Shown: positions 9,029 through 18,313 of the stretch, in pieces | Numbering within the stretch: position 1 is the first letter of the stretch | Layout: the number at the start of each line of letters is the position of its first letter | NCBI GenBank assembly: GCA_003137095.1 | Contig: PLET01000019.1 | Span: forward strand, 1 to 38,608 | Direction: 5' to 3' | Length of the DNA: 38,608 bases | DNA from: Gammaproteobacteria bacterium | Lineage (GTDB): Bacteria; Pseudomonadota; Gammaproteobacteria; Steroidobacterales; Steroidobacteraceae | Position numbers and translations under genes: made by a program | Notes under the pieces: model-generated | The model's input: only the letters and a program-made list of their open reading frames with translations | The model's database searches: none | What the model was told of the DNA's origin: nothing

Positions 9029-11308
9029 TCAATACTTCATGCTGAAGGTGATTCCCCACTCGCGCGGCGGCGCCACCTCGCCGAAAGCCCAACCCTCCTG
9101 GGTGATGTGCAGCGAGTTGGTAAAATAATAGGCATCGGTGAGATTGGTGCCATACGCGGAGACGTTCCAGGGAGCGCCCGCCTTCTGATAGGTCAGGCGC
9201 GCATTCAACAGGCCAAAACCGTCCTGGTGCACGGTGAACACCGGATCGATGTTCGATTCGGTCGAAGTCTCATAGACATAATCGCCGCGCAGCGTCAGGT
9301 TGCCTTGGTTGAGGCTCCAGCGGTATTGCGCCCCCAGATCGTAGGTCATCTTGGGCGACCACGGGAACGCGGTGTCCTTCTGCAGATCCGTCTGCCCGCC
9401 GGTGTCGGTATAGGCAGTCTTGAGCACGCCGATGTTGAGGTTCACGGTCAGCCGATCGGTGGCGGCCCACAGGCTTTCGAGTTCCAGGCCCTTGACCAGG
9501 CCCGCACCGGCGTTTTCCGTCGCCTGCACCACGGTCTCGCCGTAGGGCAGATCCACCTTGACCTGGATGTCCTTGTACTCGCCGTAGAAGGCCGACAGAT
9601 TGAACCTCAGGTGTTTGTCGAACAGATCGGACTTCAGGCCGATCTCGTAGTTGTCGAGAGTCTCGGGTTTGTATGGGATGGGCACATTGGTCGCGGTGTT
9701 GAAACCGCCGGCGTTGAACCCCTTCGAGTAGGTCGCGTAGGTCATGATGTTCGGCTGCCATTGATACTGCAGAGAGGCGCGCGGCGTGAAATTGTTGAAC
9801 GTCGCGGTGCGCGGCGGCACGAGTTCCCCCCCGCCCGGCTGCAGATTATCCGGCAGCCGCGTGCAGCACACCAGGCTCTCGACCGGGGCCGGATAGAGGA
9901 TGGTGTCGTTGTCCTCCGTGTTGTACCGCGCACCCACGGTGAATGACAACTTGTCGGCCAGCTTTGCCGTCCATTCCGAATAGGCGGCATAGCCCTCGAT
10001 GATGTTGTCGTATTCGTTTTGGTTGAAGCTCGGCGTGCGGCCGCCGAGCGCGGCCGATTGCGCCGCCAGCGTCCCCGTCTCGAGGTCGGTATAGGTCCAG
10101 CTGATGCTGGCGCGCAGGAACTTATCCTTGTAGTAATACAGGCCGGTGGTGCCCTTCAACCAGTCGGAATTGAAGGCGAGCTGCAATTCCTGGGTGAACT
10201 CGGTGGAGATGCCGCCGGTGGCATTCGAAATCAGCACATAGGGCGTGCCGTTGTGGTTCGCGAGCTTGCTGAACCATTCGTCGCGGTAGCCGGTGAGCGA
10301 GCGGATCCCCCAGTGATCCGACAGGGCGAGGTTCAAATCGAGGGTGAAGTCATAACTCTTGTAGTCGTAGCCCTCGTCGCCGTCGTGGGTCGGGCTGTCG
10401 GCTTCCCAGAGCTTCTGGGCGCCGAAGTCCAGATTCGGGTTGACCTTCAGGCCGATGGTGTTGAGCACGCACAGCGGCCCGGGGATCTTGCCGGTGTACT
10501 CCGGCGGAATCGGATCGCCCTTGCAGACCAGATCATTCTGGGTGCTGACGTTGGCCGGCTGATTCGCGGTTTCGCCGGTGTACGCGAAGATGAAGCGCGC
10601 ATTGAAGGCATCGGTCGGCTTTAACAGCGCGTCGAATCGCGCCACCGTGTACCGATCCGCTCCGTCGTAGTCGTTGGTGCCGATGTCGCGCACATAGCCG
10701 CCATGCTGCAGGGAGGCGCCGGTGATCTTCGTATAGAACACGTCCGTCCACGGGATGTTGAGCGTGCCGGTGGCGTCCACGTGCTCATAGCTGCCGAAGG
10801 TGAATTTCGAGCTCGCGGAAAAGGTGTCGCTCGGCTTGGTGGTGACGTACTGAATCGCGCCGCCGATGGCATTCTTGCCGAACAGGGTGCCCTGGGGACC
10901 GTTGAGAACCTCGACGCGATCCACGTCCACCACATCCATCAACTGACCCGCGGTGTTCGAATGCGCGATGCCGTCGACGTACACGGCAACGTCCGGAACG
11001 CCTCGAAGACGGATGTCCGACTGATTGGGTCCGGCGTTGGTATTGCGGATCTGCAGATTGGGCACCACGCTGCTGAGCGCGATCATGTCGGTGATGCCGC
11101 GCTCCTCCAGGGCCTCGCTGGAAAGCGCAGTCACCGTGATCGGCACGTCTTGCACGTTCTCCTGGCGGAACCGCGCGGTCACGATGATTTCGCCCAGCAC
11201 GTTTTCGTCGCCGGACGCCGTTGTCTGGGCGGCGTTTTGCGCGTCGGCCGCGAGCGCGTGCCCGCTGATTGCCAGACAGGTGATTGCAATGCCGGATCTG
11301 AATCGCAT
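9029..11308 (-). CDS. TonB-dependent receptor 2
   Basis: A 759-residue receptor with a short Sec signal (MRFRSGIAITCLAISGHALA), a TonB-box-like GEIIVTARFR, a plug (VEVLNGPQGTLFGKNAIGGAIQYVT) and a barrel ending ...WGITFSMKY. The start has GGGGAG about nine bases upstream. It is the close paralogue of receptor 3: they share DVAVYVDGIAH/Y, AGQLMD, the C-x(n)-C loop IPPxYxGKIPGPLCVL and the C-terminal NITQEGWALG/HITQEGWAFG block. Unlike receptor 3 it has no N-terminal STN domain, so it should transport without signalling. The vicinal Cys pair appears as SLVCCTR. It follows the orphan binding-protein gene by about 106 bases, with a shared regulatory element in between. Confidence 0.93.
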   Translation of the reverse strand: MRFRSGIAITCLAISGHALAADAQNAAQTTASGDENVLGEIIVTARFRQENVQDVPITVTALSSEALEERGITDMIALSSVVPNLQIRNTNAGPNQSDIRLRGVPDVAVYVDGIAHSNTAGQLMDVVDVDRVEVLNGPQGTLFGKNAIGGAIQYVTTKPSDTFSASSKFTFGSYEHVDATGTLNIPWTDVFYTKITGASLQHGGYVRDIGTNDYDGADRYTVARFDALLKPTDAFNARFIFAYTGETANQPANVSTQNDLVCKGDPIPPEYTGKIPGPLCVLNTIGLKVNPNLDFGAQKLWEADSPTHDGDEGYDYKSYDFTLDLNLALSDHWGIRSLTGYRDEWFSKLANHNGTPYVLISNATGGISTEFTQELQLAFNSDWLKGTTGLYYYKDKFLRASISWTYTDLETGTLAAQSAALGGRTPSFNQNEYDNIIEGYAAYSEWTAKLADKLSFTVGARYNTEDNDTILYPAPVESLVCCTRLPDNLQPGGGELVPPRTATFNNFTPRASLQYQWQPNIMTYATYSKGFNAGGFNTATNVPIPYKPETLDNYEIGLKSDLFDKHLRFNLSAFYGEYKDIQVKVDLPYGETVVQATENAGAGLVKGLELESLWAATDRLTVNLNIGVLKTAYTDTGGQTDLQKDTAFPWSPKMTYDLGAQYRWSLNQGNLTLRGDYVYETSTESNIDPVFTVHQDGFGLLNARLTYQKAGAPWNVSAYGTNLTDAYYFTNSLHITQEGWAFGEVAPPREWGITFSMKY

Positions 11309-11392
11309 GAAGGCTCTCCCCGTGAGCTTTTGACGACGGCGGCCGTCATTTCGACGGCTCTTGAGGGTAAAGAGCGTTTGCGATCGGGAACG

Positions 11393-11416
11393 GATACCCC
11401 CCGCCGGAAAATATTT
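11393..11416 (-). promoter_or_regulatory. Conserved upstream element, receptor 2 copy
   Basis: On the minus strand: AAATATTTTCC, three bases, GGGGGGTATC. Almost the same string lies ahead of the fecI-like gene (18876-18901), with five spacer bases. Here it overlaps the last codon and stop of the upstream binding-protein gene and ends about 85 bases before the ATG of receptor 2. It is plausibly a promoter or operator shared by the two units. A small hairpin (GCTCTT 11357-11362 / AAGAGC 11370-11375) follows in the leader. Confidence 0.4.
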
Positions 11417-12401
11417 ATTTGATGATCAGGTGCGCCGGATCGGGGCGCGACCGGAGGGCACCCTGGGCGAGCAGGATGTCGGCCCAATACTTCAGGTCGG
11501 CGCCGGGCACGGTCACCTCGAGCGTGGGCAGCGTGATCGACGCGACGGCATCGGGAGGCAGCCGCGTGATCCGGCCGACGATCTCCCGGGCCTTGGCCGG
11601 ATCATGCGCCAGGAACTGCGTGGCCTCCTGCAGCCCCTCGCGGAACCCCTGGATCGCCGCCGGATTGTTCCTCGCCCACTCGCGGGTGGAGACGTAGTAG
11701 ATGGCGAACAGGCCGTCCGGCATTTCAAGGTAATAAGGCGCCACCAGGACGCCGGTCCTCGATCGCAGGATGCGCTGCGAGTACGGCTCATTGGTCAACA
11801 CGGCGTCGACGTTGCCGGAACGCAGAATGTCGCCGGCCTGGGCCATCGGCACCTCCACGAAATTCACCTTTCTGTCATCTGCCCCGTGCAGGGTGAGCCA
11901 GCGGCGAAACAGCACGTGCATGTTCGCGCCGATGCCCGGCACACCCACCCGCCTGCCTTCGAAGTCCTTGGCGGTGCGGATCGACACCCCGGGGCGGGCG
12001 ACTGCGATCGGGCCGCCCCTGCTGTGGATGTCGTTGACCGCGCCGCCGGCCACCGCGACGATGTCGAGGCCACCGTCTACCGCCTGCAGCAGCACCGGTG
12101 GCGTCGCGGCGCCGATCTGCACGCTGCCGCCCACCAGCGCCGACGGAATCGTGGAATTGAGCGCGACCAGCACCAGGCTCACATCGAGCCCGCGCTTGGC
12201 GAACAGGCCCTGATCGGCGGCAATGAACAATCCGGCGCAGCTCATGGTGTTGGTGTAGCCGACGCTGAGCCGCACCGGCTCGGCGGCCCGCGCGCCGCCG
12301 CCCAGTCCGGCGCACACGATGGCGAACGCCGCCAGATGCCGTCTCATATGCGCCGGTGCGTGTGCCGGCGTGTGCGTGCGGCACCTGGGACGCAGCATCA
12401 T
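11415..12401 (-). CDS. NitT/TauT-type ABC substrate-binding protein, orphan
   Basis: A 328-residue protein of the NMT1/THI5-like periplasmic-binding fold: VRLSVGYTNTMSCAGLFIAADQGLFAKRGLDV, then VGGSVQIGAATPPVLLQAV, VAVARPGVSIRTAKDFEGRRVGVPG and DAVLTNEPYSQRIL. The ATG at 12401 overlaps the stop of propeller/cytochrome copy 2 in an ATGA, which suggests translational coupling. An internal ATG at 12347 begins the recognisable signal peptide (MRRHLAAFAIVCAGLGGGARA) and may be the true start. No permease or ATPase gene is nearby, so it either uses a transporter encoded elsewhere or acts as a periplasmic ligand carrier. Family members bind sulfonates, nitrate, pyrimidine precursors or aromatic acids; the ligand is unknown here. 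Confidence 0.85.
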   Translation of the reverse strand: MMLRPRCRTHTPAHAPAHMRRHLAAFAIVCAGLGGGARAAEPVRLSVGYTNTMSCAGLFIAADQGLFAKRGLDVSLVLVALNSTIPSALVGGSVQIGAATPPVLLQAVDGGLDIVAVAGGAVNDIHSRGGPIAVARPGVSIRTAKDFEGRRVGVPGIGANMHVLFRRWLTLHGADDRKVNFVEVPMAQAGDILRSGNVDAVLTNEPYSQRILRSRTGVLVAPYYLEMPDGLFAIYYVSTREWARNNPAAIQGFREGLQEATQFLAHDPAKAREIVGRITRLPPDAVASITLPTLEVTVPGADLKYWADILLAQGALRSRPDPAHLIIK

Positions 12402-14521
12402 TTGGCGAGCGGGTCAGGGCGCATCTGGAATTTGACCACGTTGCCGAGCGTCCCCCGGCCGCCCGTCATTTGCCACACGGCATTCTCGCCGTAGTCGGCA
12501 TACAGGCCACGTCCCTTCCAGCCGGCCTTCGGATCATCGATACGACCGTCCATGCCGCGCTGGTAGAAGTTCATCGGATAGGGCACCCGCAGCGTGAGCC
12601 ATCGGCCGGTCGCCGGAAACAGCACGCGCAGCGAATCGGACCCGGTGCCGTTGGCGATGGGAACATCATTGCCCAGCCCCAGGGTGTTGAACCGGTCGAC
12701 GAAATTGTAATAGTGATAATCGACCGCGATCTCATCCGTCATTCCCTTGAATTTCGGCCCCGGCACCGGATAGAGGGTCCATCCCTCGCGGCAATGCTGG
12801 CCGTCGACGGCCAGCGGCCCGTTCAGCACCTTGCATTTGCGGCGGTCGAAGCTCGCCAGGTGTCCGCTGCTCGCGAGCGCCGTCCAGATGACGCCTTTGG
12901 AATCCACGTCGATGCCGCGCGGCGTGTAGCCGATGCCCTTGGTGCTGGTGGTGTCGAACGGCGGCTCGTACGCCTCGCCGACGCAGGTCTTCGGGTCGAT
13001 ACGCACGATCTTGCCGGGAAAGGGCAGCGGCACGGTGACCCAGACGCTGCCGTCCACCGGATTCGGGATCACGCCGTAGGGATTCGGCATGTCGATCGGC
13101 CGGTCGATGCCCGGCTCGACCTTGCCGTCCTGGTTGATGTCATAATATCCGCGGCACCAGCCCTGCGCCTTGGCGACGTCGCCGGTCTCATCGAGCACCC
13201 GCGTCTTCACCCAGCCCACCACATCGGCGCCGCGCGCGTTGGCGTACAGGGTCCGATCCGGATCATCCGCGAAGCGGATGTGATGGGTGTCGAAGCAGAT
13301 GTCGACGAAGGTGAATTTGCGGGTCTTCGGATCGAAGTATTCGATCTGGCGCCGGCTGCGGTTCAGCGGCGACAGCGCGAAGCTCGGGTGGGTGGCGCAG
13401 AATGCCGGCTGCTGGGTGGGATTGCGGAACTTGGCCGCGAGCCATACGCGGCCGAGCTCGTCGATGGTGCCGTTGTTCGGATTGACCGGATCGGTCCAAT
13501 AGATCTGGTCTCCCCAGTAGGCCGAGGGCTGCGGCATGGATTGCGGCTTGTTCGCCGGACCGGGATCCGCCGACATCGCAATCTTGACCCGATCCGCGGT
13601 GTTCTTCACCGGGTCGACCATCAGCAGATAATCGTTGCCGAAGTCCACGCCGTAGATGATGCCGTTTGCGTTGCGCGTCGGATGGCGGGCGTCGGTGACG
13701 AAAGTGTCGTGCGCGAAGGTCGCCGCATCGCCCCATTCCCACGAGGTGAGCACCAGGTTGCGCTCCATTCCCGACGGACGCGGCGGCGCCTCGGGCAACT
13801 CCCCGGCCGCGATCCGGTCGGTCCATTCGGAGAACATCTTCAGCGCGCGATCGCGCCCGTAGCCGCTGAAGGCGGCGCTCATGTGCGCGCCATCCTGGCC
13901 CACCTGCATGCGGTGATCCCATTTGTCGCGCGAGGATCCCAGGCTGTCGAAGGCCGCGGGAAACTCGCGCGTCGCCTTGGTGCCGAGCTGATGGCAGGTT
14001 TCGCACTCGAGCTTCATCTGGTTGACCCAGTTGTGCTGCGACTTCATTTCCGGGCTGATGCCGTTGCCCTGCGGCCCCGTGCCGGGAAAGTCCGATTTCG
14101 GCGGCACTTCGGCCAGTGCATACCAGTAATTGGCGGGATAATACTGCGCCGCGGCGGCGGCGTCGGACGCAATCGTCGCAGTCAATGCAAGATGAGTCCC
14201 CGGCCTGGCATGCACCGGCGTGGAATCCATCAGACCATAGCCGCGCACCCAGACCTGGTAGGAAGCGGGGGGCAGATCCGGAATCACGTATCGTCCGCGA
14301 TCATCGGTCACCACGATTTTGCGGAACTTCGTCGGGAAATCCGTGGTTTCGGCGATCACCCACACGCCGGCCTCCGCGCCGTGCGCGCTTTGCACCACGC
14401 CGCCGATGTCATCCGCATCGATGGCTACGCCCTGCGCCGCATCGGCCGCCCGCGCCTGCCCGCCACCCAAAACGGCGGTCAGTCCCGCGGCCGCCCATAT
14501 GAACCCTGCCCAGTTTTTCAT
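12398..14521 (-). CDS. Propeller/cytochrome protein, copy 2
   Basis: A 707-residue exported protein with an ordinary Sec signal (MKNWAGFIWAAAGLTAVLGGGQARA). The ATG at 14521 is preceded by GGGGGGTAGC. The order is the same as in copy 1: carboxypeptidase-regulatory-like domain at about 35-118, CETCH haem c site at 173-177, then the propeller with FDTHHIRFADDPD, DINQDGKVEP and NPYGVIPNPVDGSVWVTVP. It is closer to copy 1 than to copy 3. It begins 13 bases after the stop of TonB receptor 3 and overlaps the binding-protein gene downstream, so it should belong to the fecI-fecR-receptor 3 operon and be induced with it. Likely a periplasmic redox protein acting on, or close to, the receptor's ligand. 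Confidence 0.87.
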   Translation of the reverse strand: MKNWAGFIWAAAGLTAVLGGGQARAADAAQGVAIDADDIGGVVQSAHGAEAGVWVIAETTDFPTKFRKIVVTDDRGRYVIPDLPPASYQVWVRGYGLMDSTPVHARPGTHLALTATIASDAAAAAQYYPANYWYALAEVPPKSDFPGTGPQGNGISPEMKSQHNWVNQMKLECETCHQLGTKATREFPAAFDSLGSSRDKWDHRMQVGQDGAHMSAAFSGYGRDRALKMFSEWTDRIAAGELPEAPPRPSGMERNLVLTSWEWGDAATFAHDTFVTDARHPTRNANGIIYGVDFGNDYLLMVDPVKNTADRVKIAMSADPGPANKPQSMPQPSAYWGDQIYWTDPVNPNNGTIDELGRVWLAAKFRNPTQQPAFCATHPSFALSPLNRSRRQIEYFDPKTRKFTFVDICFDTHHIRFADDPDRTLYANARGADVVGWVKTRVLDETGDVAKAQGWCRGYYDINQDGKVEPGIDRPIDMPNPYGVIPNPVDGSVWVTVPLPFPGKIVRIDPKTCVGEAYEPPFDTTSTKGIGYTPRGIDVDSKGVIWTALASSGHLASFDRRKCKVLNGPLAVDGQHCREGWTLYPVPGPKFKGMTDEIAVDYHYYNFVDRFNTLGLGNDVPIANGTGSDSLRVLFPATGRWLTLRVPYPMNFYQRGMDGRIDDPKAGWKGRGLYADYGENAVWQMTGGRGTLGNVVKFQMRPDPLAK

Positions 14522-14534
14522 GCTACCCCCCGCG

Positions 14535-17210
14535 TCAAAAATGCGTATTGAACGTCAGAGCCACCGCGCGCGGCCTCCCGGCCCCGCCCAGTGCCCAGCC
14601 CTCCTGGGTGATGTTGAGACCATGAATCAGATAGAACTGATCGGTCAAATTCGTCCCGCTGAGCGCGACGCTCCAGTTCGCGCCGGCCTTCTGAAAAGCG
14701 AGCCGTGCATTCAACAACCCATAGCTGTTGAGCCGCACCGCAAACAGCGGGTCGATGTTGGTCTCGGTGTGATCGACCCAGGTGTAATCGCCGCGCAGCG
14801 TCAGCTGGCCGCCCGGAACATTCCAGGCATATTGCGCGCCGGCGTTGTAATTGTATTCGGGCGAGAAGGGGAATGCCGTGCCGAGCGTCAGATCGACCGC
14901 ATCGCCCACGTTGGTGTATTTGGAATCGAGCCAGCCGGCCGCCAGGTCGATCACGAGCCGGTCGGTCGCCAGCCAGGTGCTCTGGAACTCCAGCCCCTTG
15001 ACCTCGCCCGCCCCCGCATTGCCGGTCGCCTGCACCACGGTTTGCCCATACGGCAGCACGATCGTGACCTGGATGTGATCGTAGAATCCGTAGAAGGCGG
15101 TGGCGTTCAGACGCAGCCGCCGATCCAGCAAGTCGGACTTCAGACCGACTTCGTAGTTCTCCAGCGTTTCCGGCTGATACGGCGTCGGTGCGGCGCCGAC
15201 CAGATTGAATCCGCCGGCATTGAAACCCTTGGAATAGGTCGCGTAGCTGGTCACTTCGGGCGTCCAATCGTATTGCAGGGACAGCCTGGGGGTGAATTGC
15301 TTGAAGATGGCACTTTGCGGCGGGAACAGCGCCGGCCCTCCCGGGGTGAGATTCCCAAGCAGCTCGCAGCACTCGGTGCTCACCGCCGGTGCGGGGAACA
15401 CCAGCGTGGTGTTCGTCTCCGAGGTATAGCGGCCGCCGGCCGTGGCCGAGAATCCTCCGCCGAGCCTCGCGGTCCATTCGGAGAACAGCGCCCACCCCTG
15501 GATGTCGGCCTTGGACTGCGACTCGTTCAATCCCGCGGACCTGCCGCCGAGGGCCACGGATTCCGCCCCGTACGGTGCGGTCAGCAGATCGGAGTAGTCC
15601 CAGCTCACGCTCGCCTTCGAATTGGTGTTCCGATAGTAGTACAGGCCGCTGGTGCCGCTCCACCGTTCGTCCTTGTACGCCAGCTGCAGTTCCTGCGTGA
15701 ATTCCCTGCTGACACCCGCATTGGTGTTGGTGAGCAGGAACAGCGGGGTGCCGTCGTTATCGGACAGCTGCGACCAGGAGATGTCGCGATAGCCGCTGAT
15801 CGAATGCAAGCCCGAATGCGCGGAGAGATTCCATTGCACGTCCGCTTCGTAGCCGAAACTGGTGTAATTGTAGCCCATCGGCCCGTTTGTGTTGGAGGCG
15901 ACCAGCCACTTTCCCTGCGCCCCGAAGTCGAGTCCGGGGTTCACGGTGAGGCCGATCAGGTCGAGCACGCACAGCGGACCCGGAATCTTGCCGCTGTAGC
16001 CCGGCGGTATGGGGCTTCCGGGGCACACCGGGTTGTTGGCCATGTTGACGAACGGCGGCTGATTGGTGTTTTCGGCGTTGTAATTGAAATTCAAGCGCGC
16101 GCTGAAACCGTCGCCGGGCTTCCAAAGTACGTCCAGCCTGGCGATTTTTTTTCGTTCCGCGCCCTCGTATTCGCCGCTGTCGATGTTGCGCACATAGCCG
16201 TCGCTGTTGAGCGAGGCACCCACCACCTTGGTGAGCAGAGTCTCGCTGATCGGCACGTTCAACGTACCCGACGCGTCCACCCGGCCGAAGGAACCGAAGC
16301 TCAGTTTGGAGCTGCCGCCGAATTGATCCGACGGCGGAACGGTGATGTATTGAATTGCGCCGCCGATCGCGTTCTTGCCGAACAGCGTGCCCTGCGGTCC
16401 TTCGAGCACCTCGATGCGCGCGACATCCACGAAATCCATCAGCTGACCCGCGATGTTCGTGTAGGCGACTCCGTCCACGTAGACCGCGACATCCGGGATG
16501 CCCCGGACGCGGATATTGGAGAAATTCGCACCGGACTGATTCTGTTTGATCTGGACGTTGGGCACCACGCCGCTCAGATCCAGCAGGTCGTCCATGTCGC
16601 GCCGCTCCAGTGAGGCGCCGCTCAGCGCGGTGATGGCGATCGGCACCTGCTGCAGATTCTCTTCGCGCCGCCTGGCCGTCACGATCACGTCGGCGAGGAC
16701 GCCGCCCGAGCTCGCGTCCTCATCCGCGCCGCCCGCCGATGACGCCCGGGCGGCCGCCAGGGCGCGGGCATTCGCCGATCTGACCGCCCACGCCAGCCGC
16801 GATCCCTGCCACATTGCGCCGATGCCCTCGCCGGCGAATTGCCCGGCGGCGTGCGGCGAATCGGCGCCGTGCGGCGGGGCCGGCTCGTTCGGGGGGCGCG
16901 GGAAGACGGTGACCGTCTGCTCGTCGATGTGGCGAAAGGTGCAGCCGGTGCCCATCAGGATCCTCTCGAGGGCCTCGTCCGAGGTGAAGTTGCCGACGGC
17001 TCCCGCGGTGCGCAGATCATCGAGTTCCTCGCTCACGTAGACGACCTGAAAGTGGCGCTCCTGGGCGAGCGCCTGCAGCGCGGGGCCGAGCGCCTGCGCA
17101 TGGATGTTGGTCGGCATGCGGATCGACGTGGCTTCGTCGGCGATGCTCATACCGGCACAGGCAAACCAGGCGATGATGCCGGCGACGGCAACCGCTGCAC
17201 GCATCGACAT
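14535..17210 (-). CDS. TonB-dependent receptor 3 with STN signalling domain (FecA type)
   Basis: An 891-residue receptor. I chose the ATG at 17210 (MSMRAAVAVAG), which follows GGGGGAGGGACA, over an in-frame start seven codons upstream. After the signal peptide, residues about 30-105 form a secretin/TonB short N-terminal (STN) domain (ALGPALQALAQERHFQVVYVSEEL...), the periplasmic module by which FecA-type receptors touch FecR. The plug (EGPQGTLFGKNAIGGAIQYIT) and barrel follow. The vicinal Cys pair is TECCEL. It lies directly after fecI and fecR, so ligand binding here probably releases the FecI sigma. It is paralogous to receptor 2. Confidence 0.93.
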   Translation of the reverse strand: MSMRAAVAVAGIIAWFACAGMSIADEATSIRMPTNIHAQALGPALQALAQERHFQVVYVSEELDDLRTAGAVGNFTSDEALERILMGTGCTFRHIDEQTVTVFPRPPNEPAPPHGADSPHAAGQFAGEGIGAMWQGSRLAWAVRSANARALAAARASSAGGADEDASSGGVLADVIVTARRREENLQQVPIAITALSGASLERRDMDDLLDLSGVVPNVQIKQNQSGANFSNIRVRGIPDVAVYVDGVAYTNIAGQLMDFVDVARIEVLEGPQGTLFGKNAIGGAIQYITVPPSDQFGGSSKLSFGSFGRVDASGTLNVPISETLLTKVVGASLNSDGYVRNIDSGEYEGAERKKIARLDVLWKPGDGFSARLNFNYNAENTNQPPFVNMANNPVCPGSPIPPGYSGKIPGPLCVLDLIGLTVNPGLDFGAQGKWLVASNTNGPMGYNYTSFGYEADVQWNLSAHSGLHSISGYRDISWSQLSDNDGTPLFLLTNTNAGVSREFTQELQLAYKDERWSGTSGLYYYRNTNSKASVSWDYSDLLTAPYGAESVALGGRSAGLNESQSKADIQGWALFSEWTARLGGGFSATAGGRYTSETNTTLVFPAPAVSTECCELLGNLTPGGPALFPPQSAIFKQFTPRLSLQYDWTPEVTSYATYSKGFNAGGFNLVGAAPTPYQPETLENYEVGLKSDLLDRRLRLNATAFYGFYDHIQVTIVLPYGQTVVQATGNAGAGEVKGLEFQSTWLATDRLVIDLAAGWLDSKYTNVGDAVDLTLGTAFPFSPEYNYNAGAQYAWNVPGGQLTLRGDYTWVDHTETNIDPLFAVRLNSYGLLNARLAFQKAGANWSVALSGTNLTDQFYLIHGLNITQEGWALGGAGRPRAVALTFNTHF

Positions 17211-17269
17211 TGTCCCTCCCCCGAGGTTCACCGGCCCGCTTGTGCACCGCGCGGCTCTTGTGCCCGATT

Positions 17270-18313
17270 CTACCGGCGACTGACGTGGATCACGTCACCG
17301 GTCTCGTTGATGATGATGTCGCGGCGCGTGCGCAGGAACCTCACCAGCGAGGCCGGATCGGTCGACGAAAACACCCCGCTGATGTGGAAATCGTTCAGTC
17401 CCGCATCATCGATCACCAACTGGCGGTCGTTGTAGCGGTTGATCTCATCGGCGACATCGGCCAGGGTCGCGGATTCGAACACCAACTGGCGCTGCGTCCA
17501 CGCGGTGGCCGCGGCAATGTTGGCGTGCACCGGCCGGGCCGCGGAGGTCGAGGTCGGGGTTGAAGCCACGGTGAGCTGCTCGCCGGCCGCCAGCAGCGAG
17601 TCACCCACCGATACGCGGCCCTCGATCACCGTGATCACGGTACCTTGCCGCTTCTGATACACGTCGAATTCGGTTCCGACGGCGCGGATACTCGCATCGC
17701 CGCTGCGCACCACGAACGGACGCATCTTGTCCTTTGCCACCCGGAACAGCGCCTGACCCGCGAGCAGATCCACGGACCGCTCGGCATCCGCGAAGCGCAC
17801 CCGGATTCGGGAGCGGGAGTTCAATTCCACGGTTGAACCGTCGGCGAGGGCAATCGAACGCTGTTCGCCGATCTCCGTGGCATAGATACCGCGGTGCAGA
17901 GTCAGTGTGGTCAGCTCGACGACGGCCACGACCAGCAGCGATGCGGCGATGCCGTACAGCGCGGGAATCGCCAGGCGTCGCGCTGCGCGGGCCGCAGCTG
18001 CGCCGGCGCGACGCGCAACCGCGGTGGGCGGCGCGCTCACGTCGTCCAATCTGACCACGGTGTCCTCGGCGCCCGCCAGGGCGATCAGGTCTGATTCCTG
18101 GTAACGCCGCTTGGGATCGAGCGCGACGCCCGTGTTCCAGACGACGGCGGTTTCCAGGTAGGCGCGCACATGGTCGGGCGACTGTCGCAGCCACGCGTTG
18201 AACTGCCGGCGCACCTCCGCATCGGCGCCACCCGTGCGAAATTCCACGAACCATTCCGCGGCCTCCTCGCAGACCTGTGCATTGAGCTTCGCGCGGCTGT
18301 CGATGCCGGTCAT
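17270..18313 (-). CDS. FecR-type anti-sigma / signal-transducing membrane protein
   Basis: A 347-residue protein whose ATG at 18313 overlaps the sigma-factor stop in an ATGA. Residues about 12-57 are the cytoplasmic sigma-binding domain (DUF4880-like: CEEAAEWFVEFRTGGADAEVRRQFNAWL). One membrane helix lies at about 114-133. A periplasmic FecR domain follows (RSIALADGSTVELNSRSRIRVRF... FVVRSGDASIRAVGTEFDVY), then a C-terminal STN-like region (SATLADVADEINRYNDRQLVI) that should contact the receptor's STN domain. It would hold the FecI sigma inactive until the signal arrives. The gene ends 59 bases before receptor 3. Confidence 0.93.
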   Translation of the reverse strand: MTGIDSRAKLNAQVCEEAAEWFVEFRTGGADAEVRRQFNAWLRQSPDHVRAYLETAVVWNTGVALDPKRRYQESDLIALAGAEDTVVRLDDVSAPPTAVARRAGAAAARAARRLAIPALYGIAASLLVVAVVELTTLTLHRGIYATEIGEQRSIALADGSTVELNSRSRIRVRFADAERSVDLLAGQALFRVAKDKMRPFVVRSGDASIRAVGTEFDVYQKRQGTVITVIEGRVSVGDSLLAAGEQLTVASTPTSTSAARPVHANIAAATAWTQRQLVFESATLADVADEINRYNDRQLVIDDAGLNDFHISGVFSSTDPASLVRFLRTRRDIIINETGDVIHVSRR

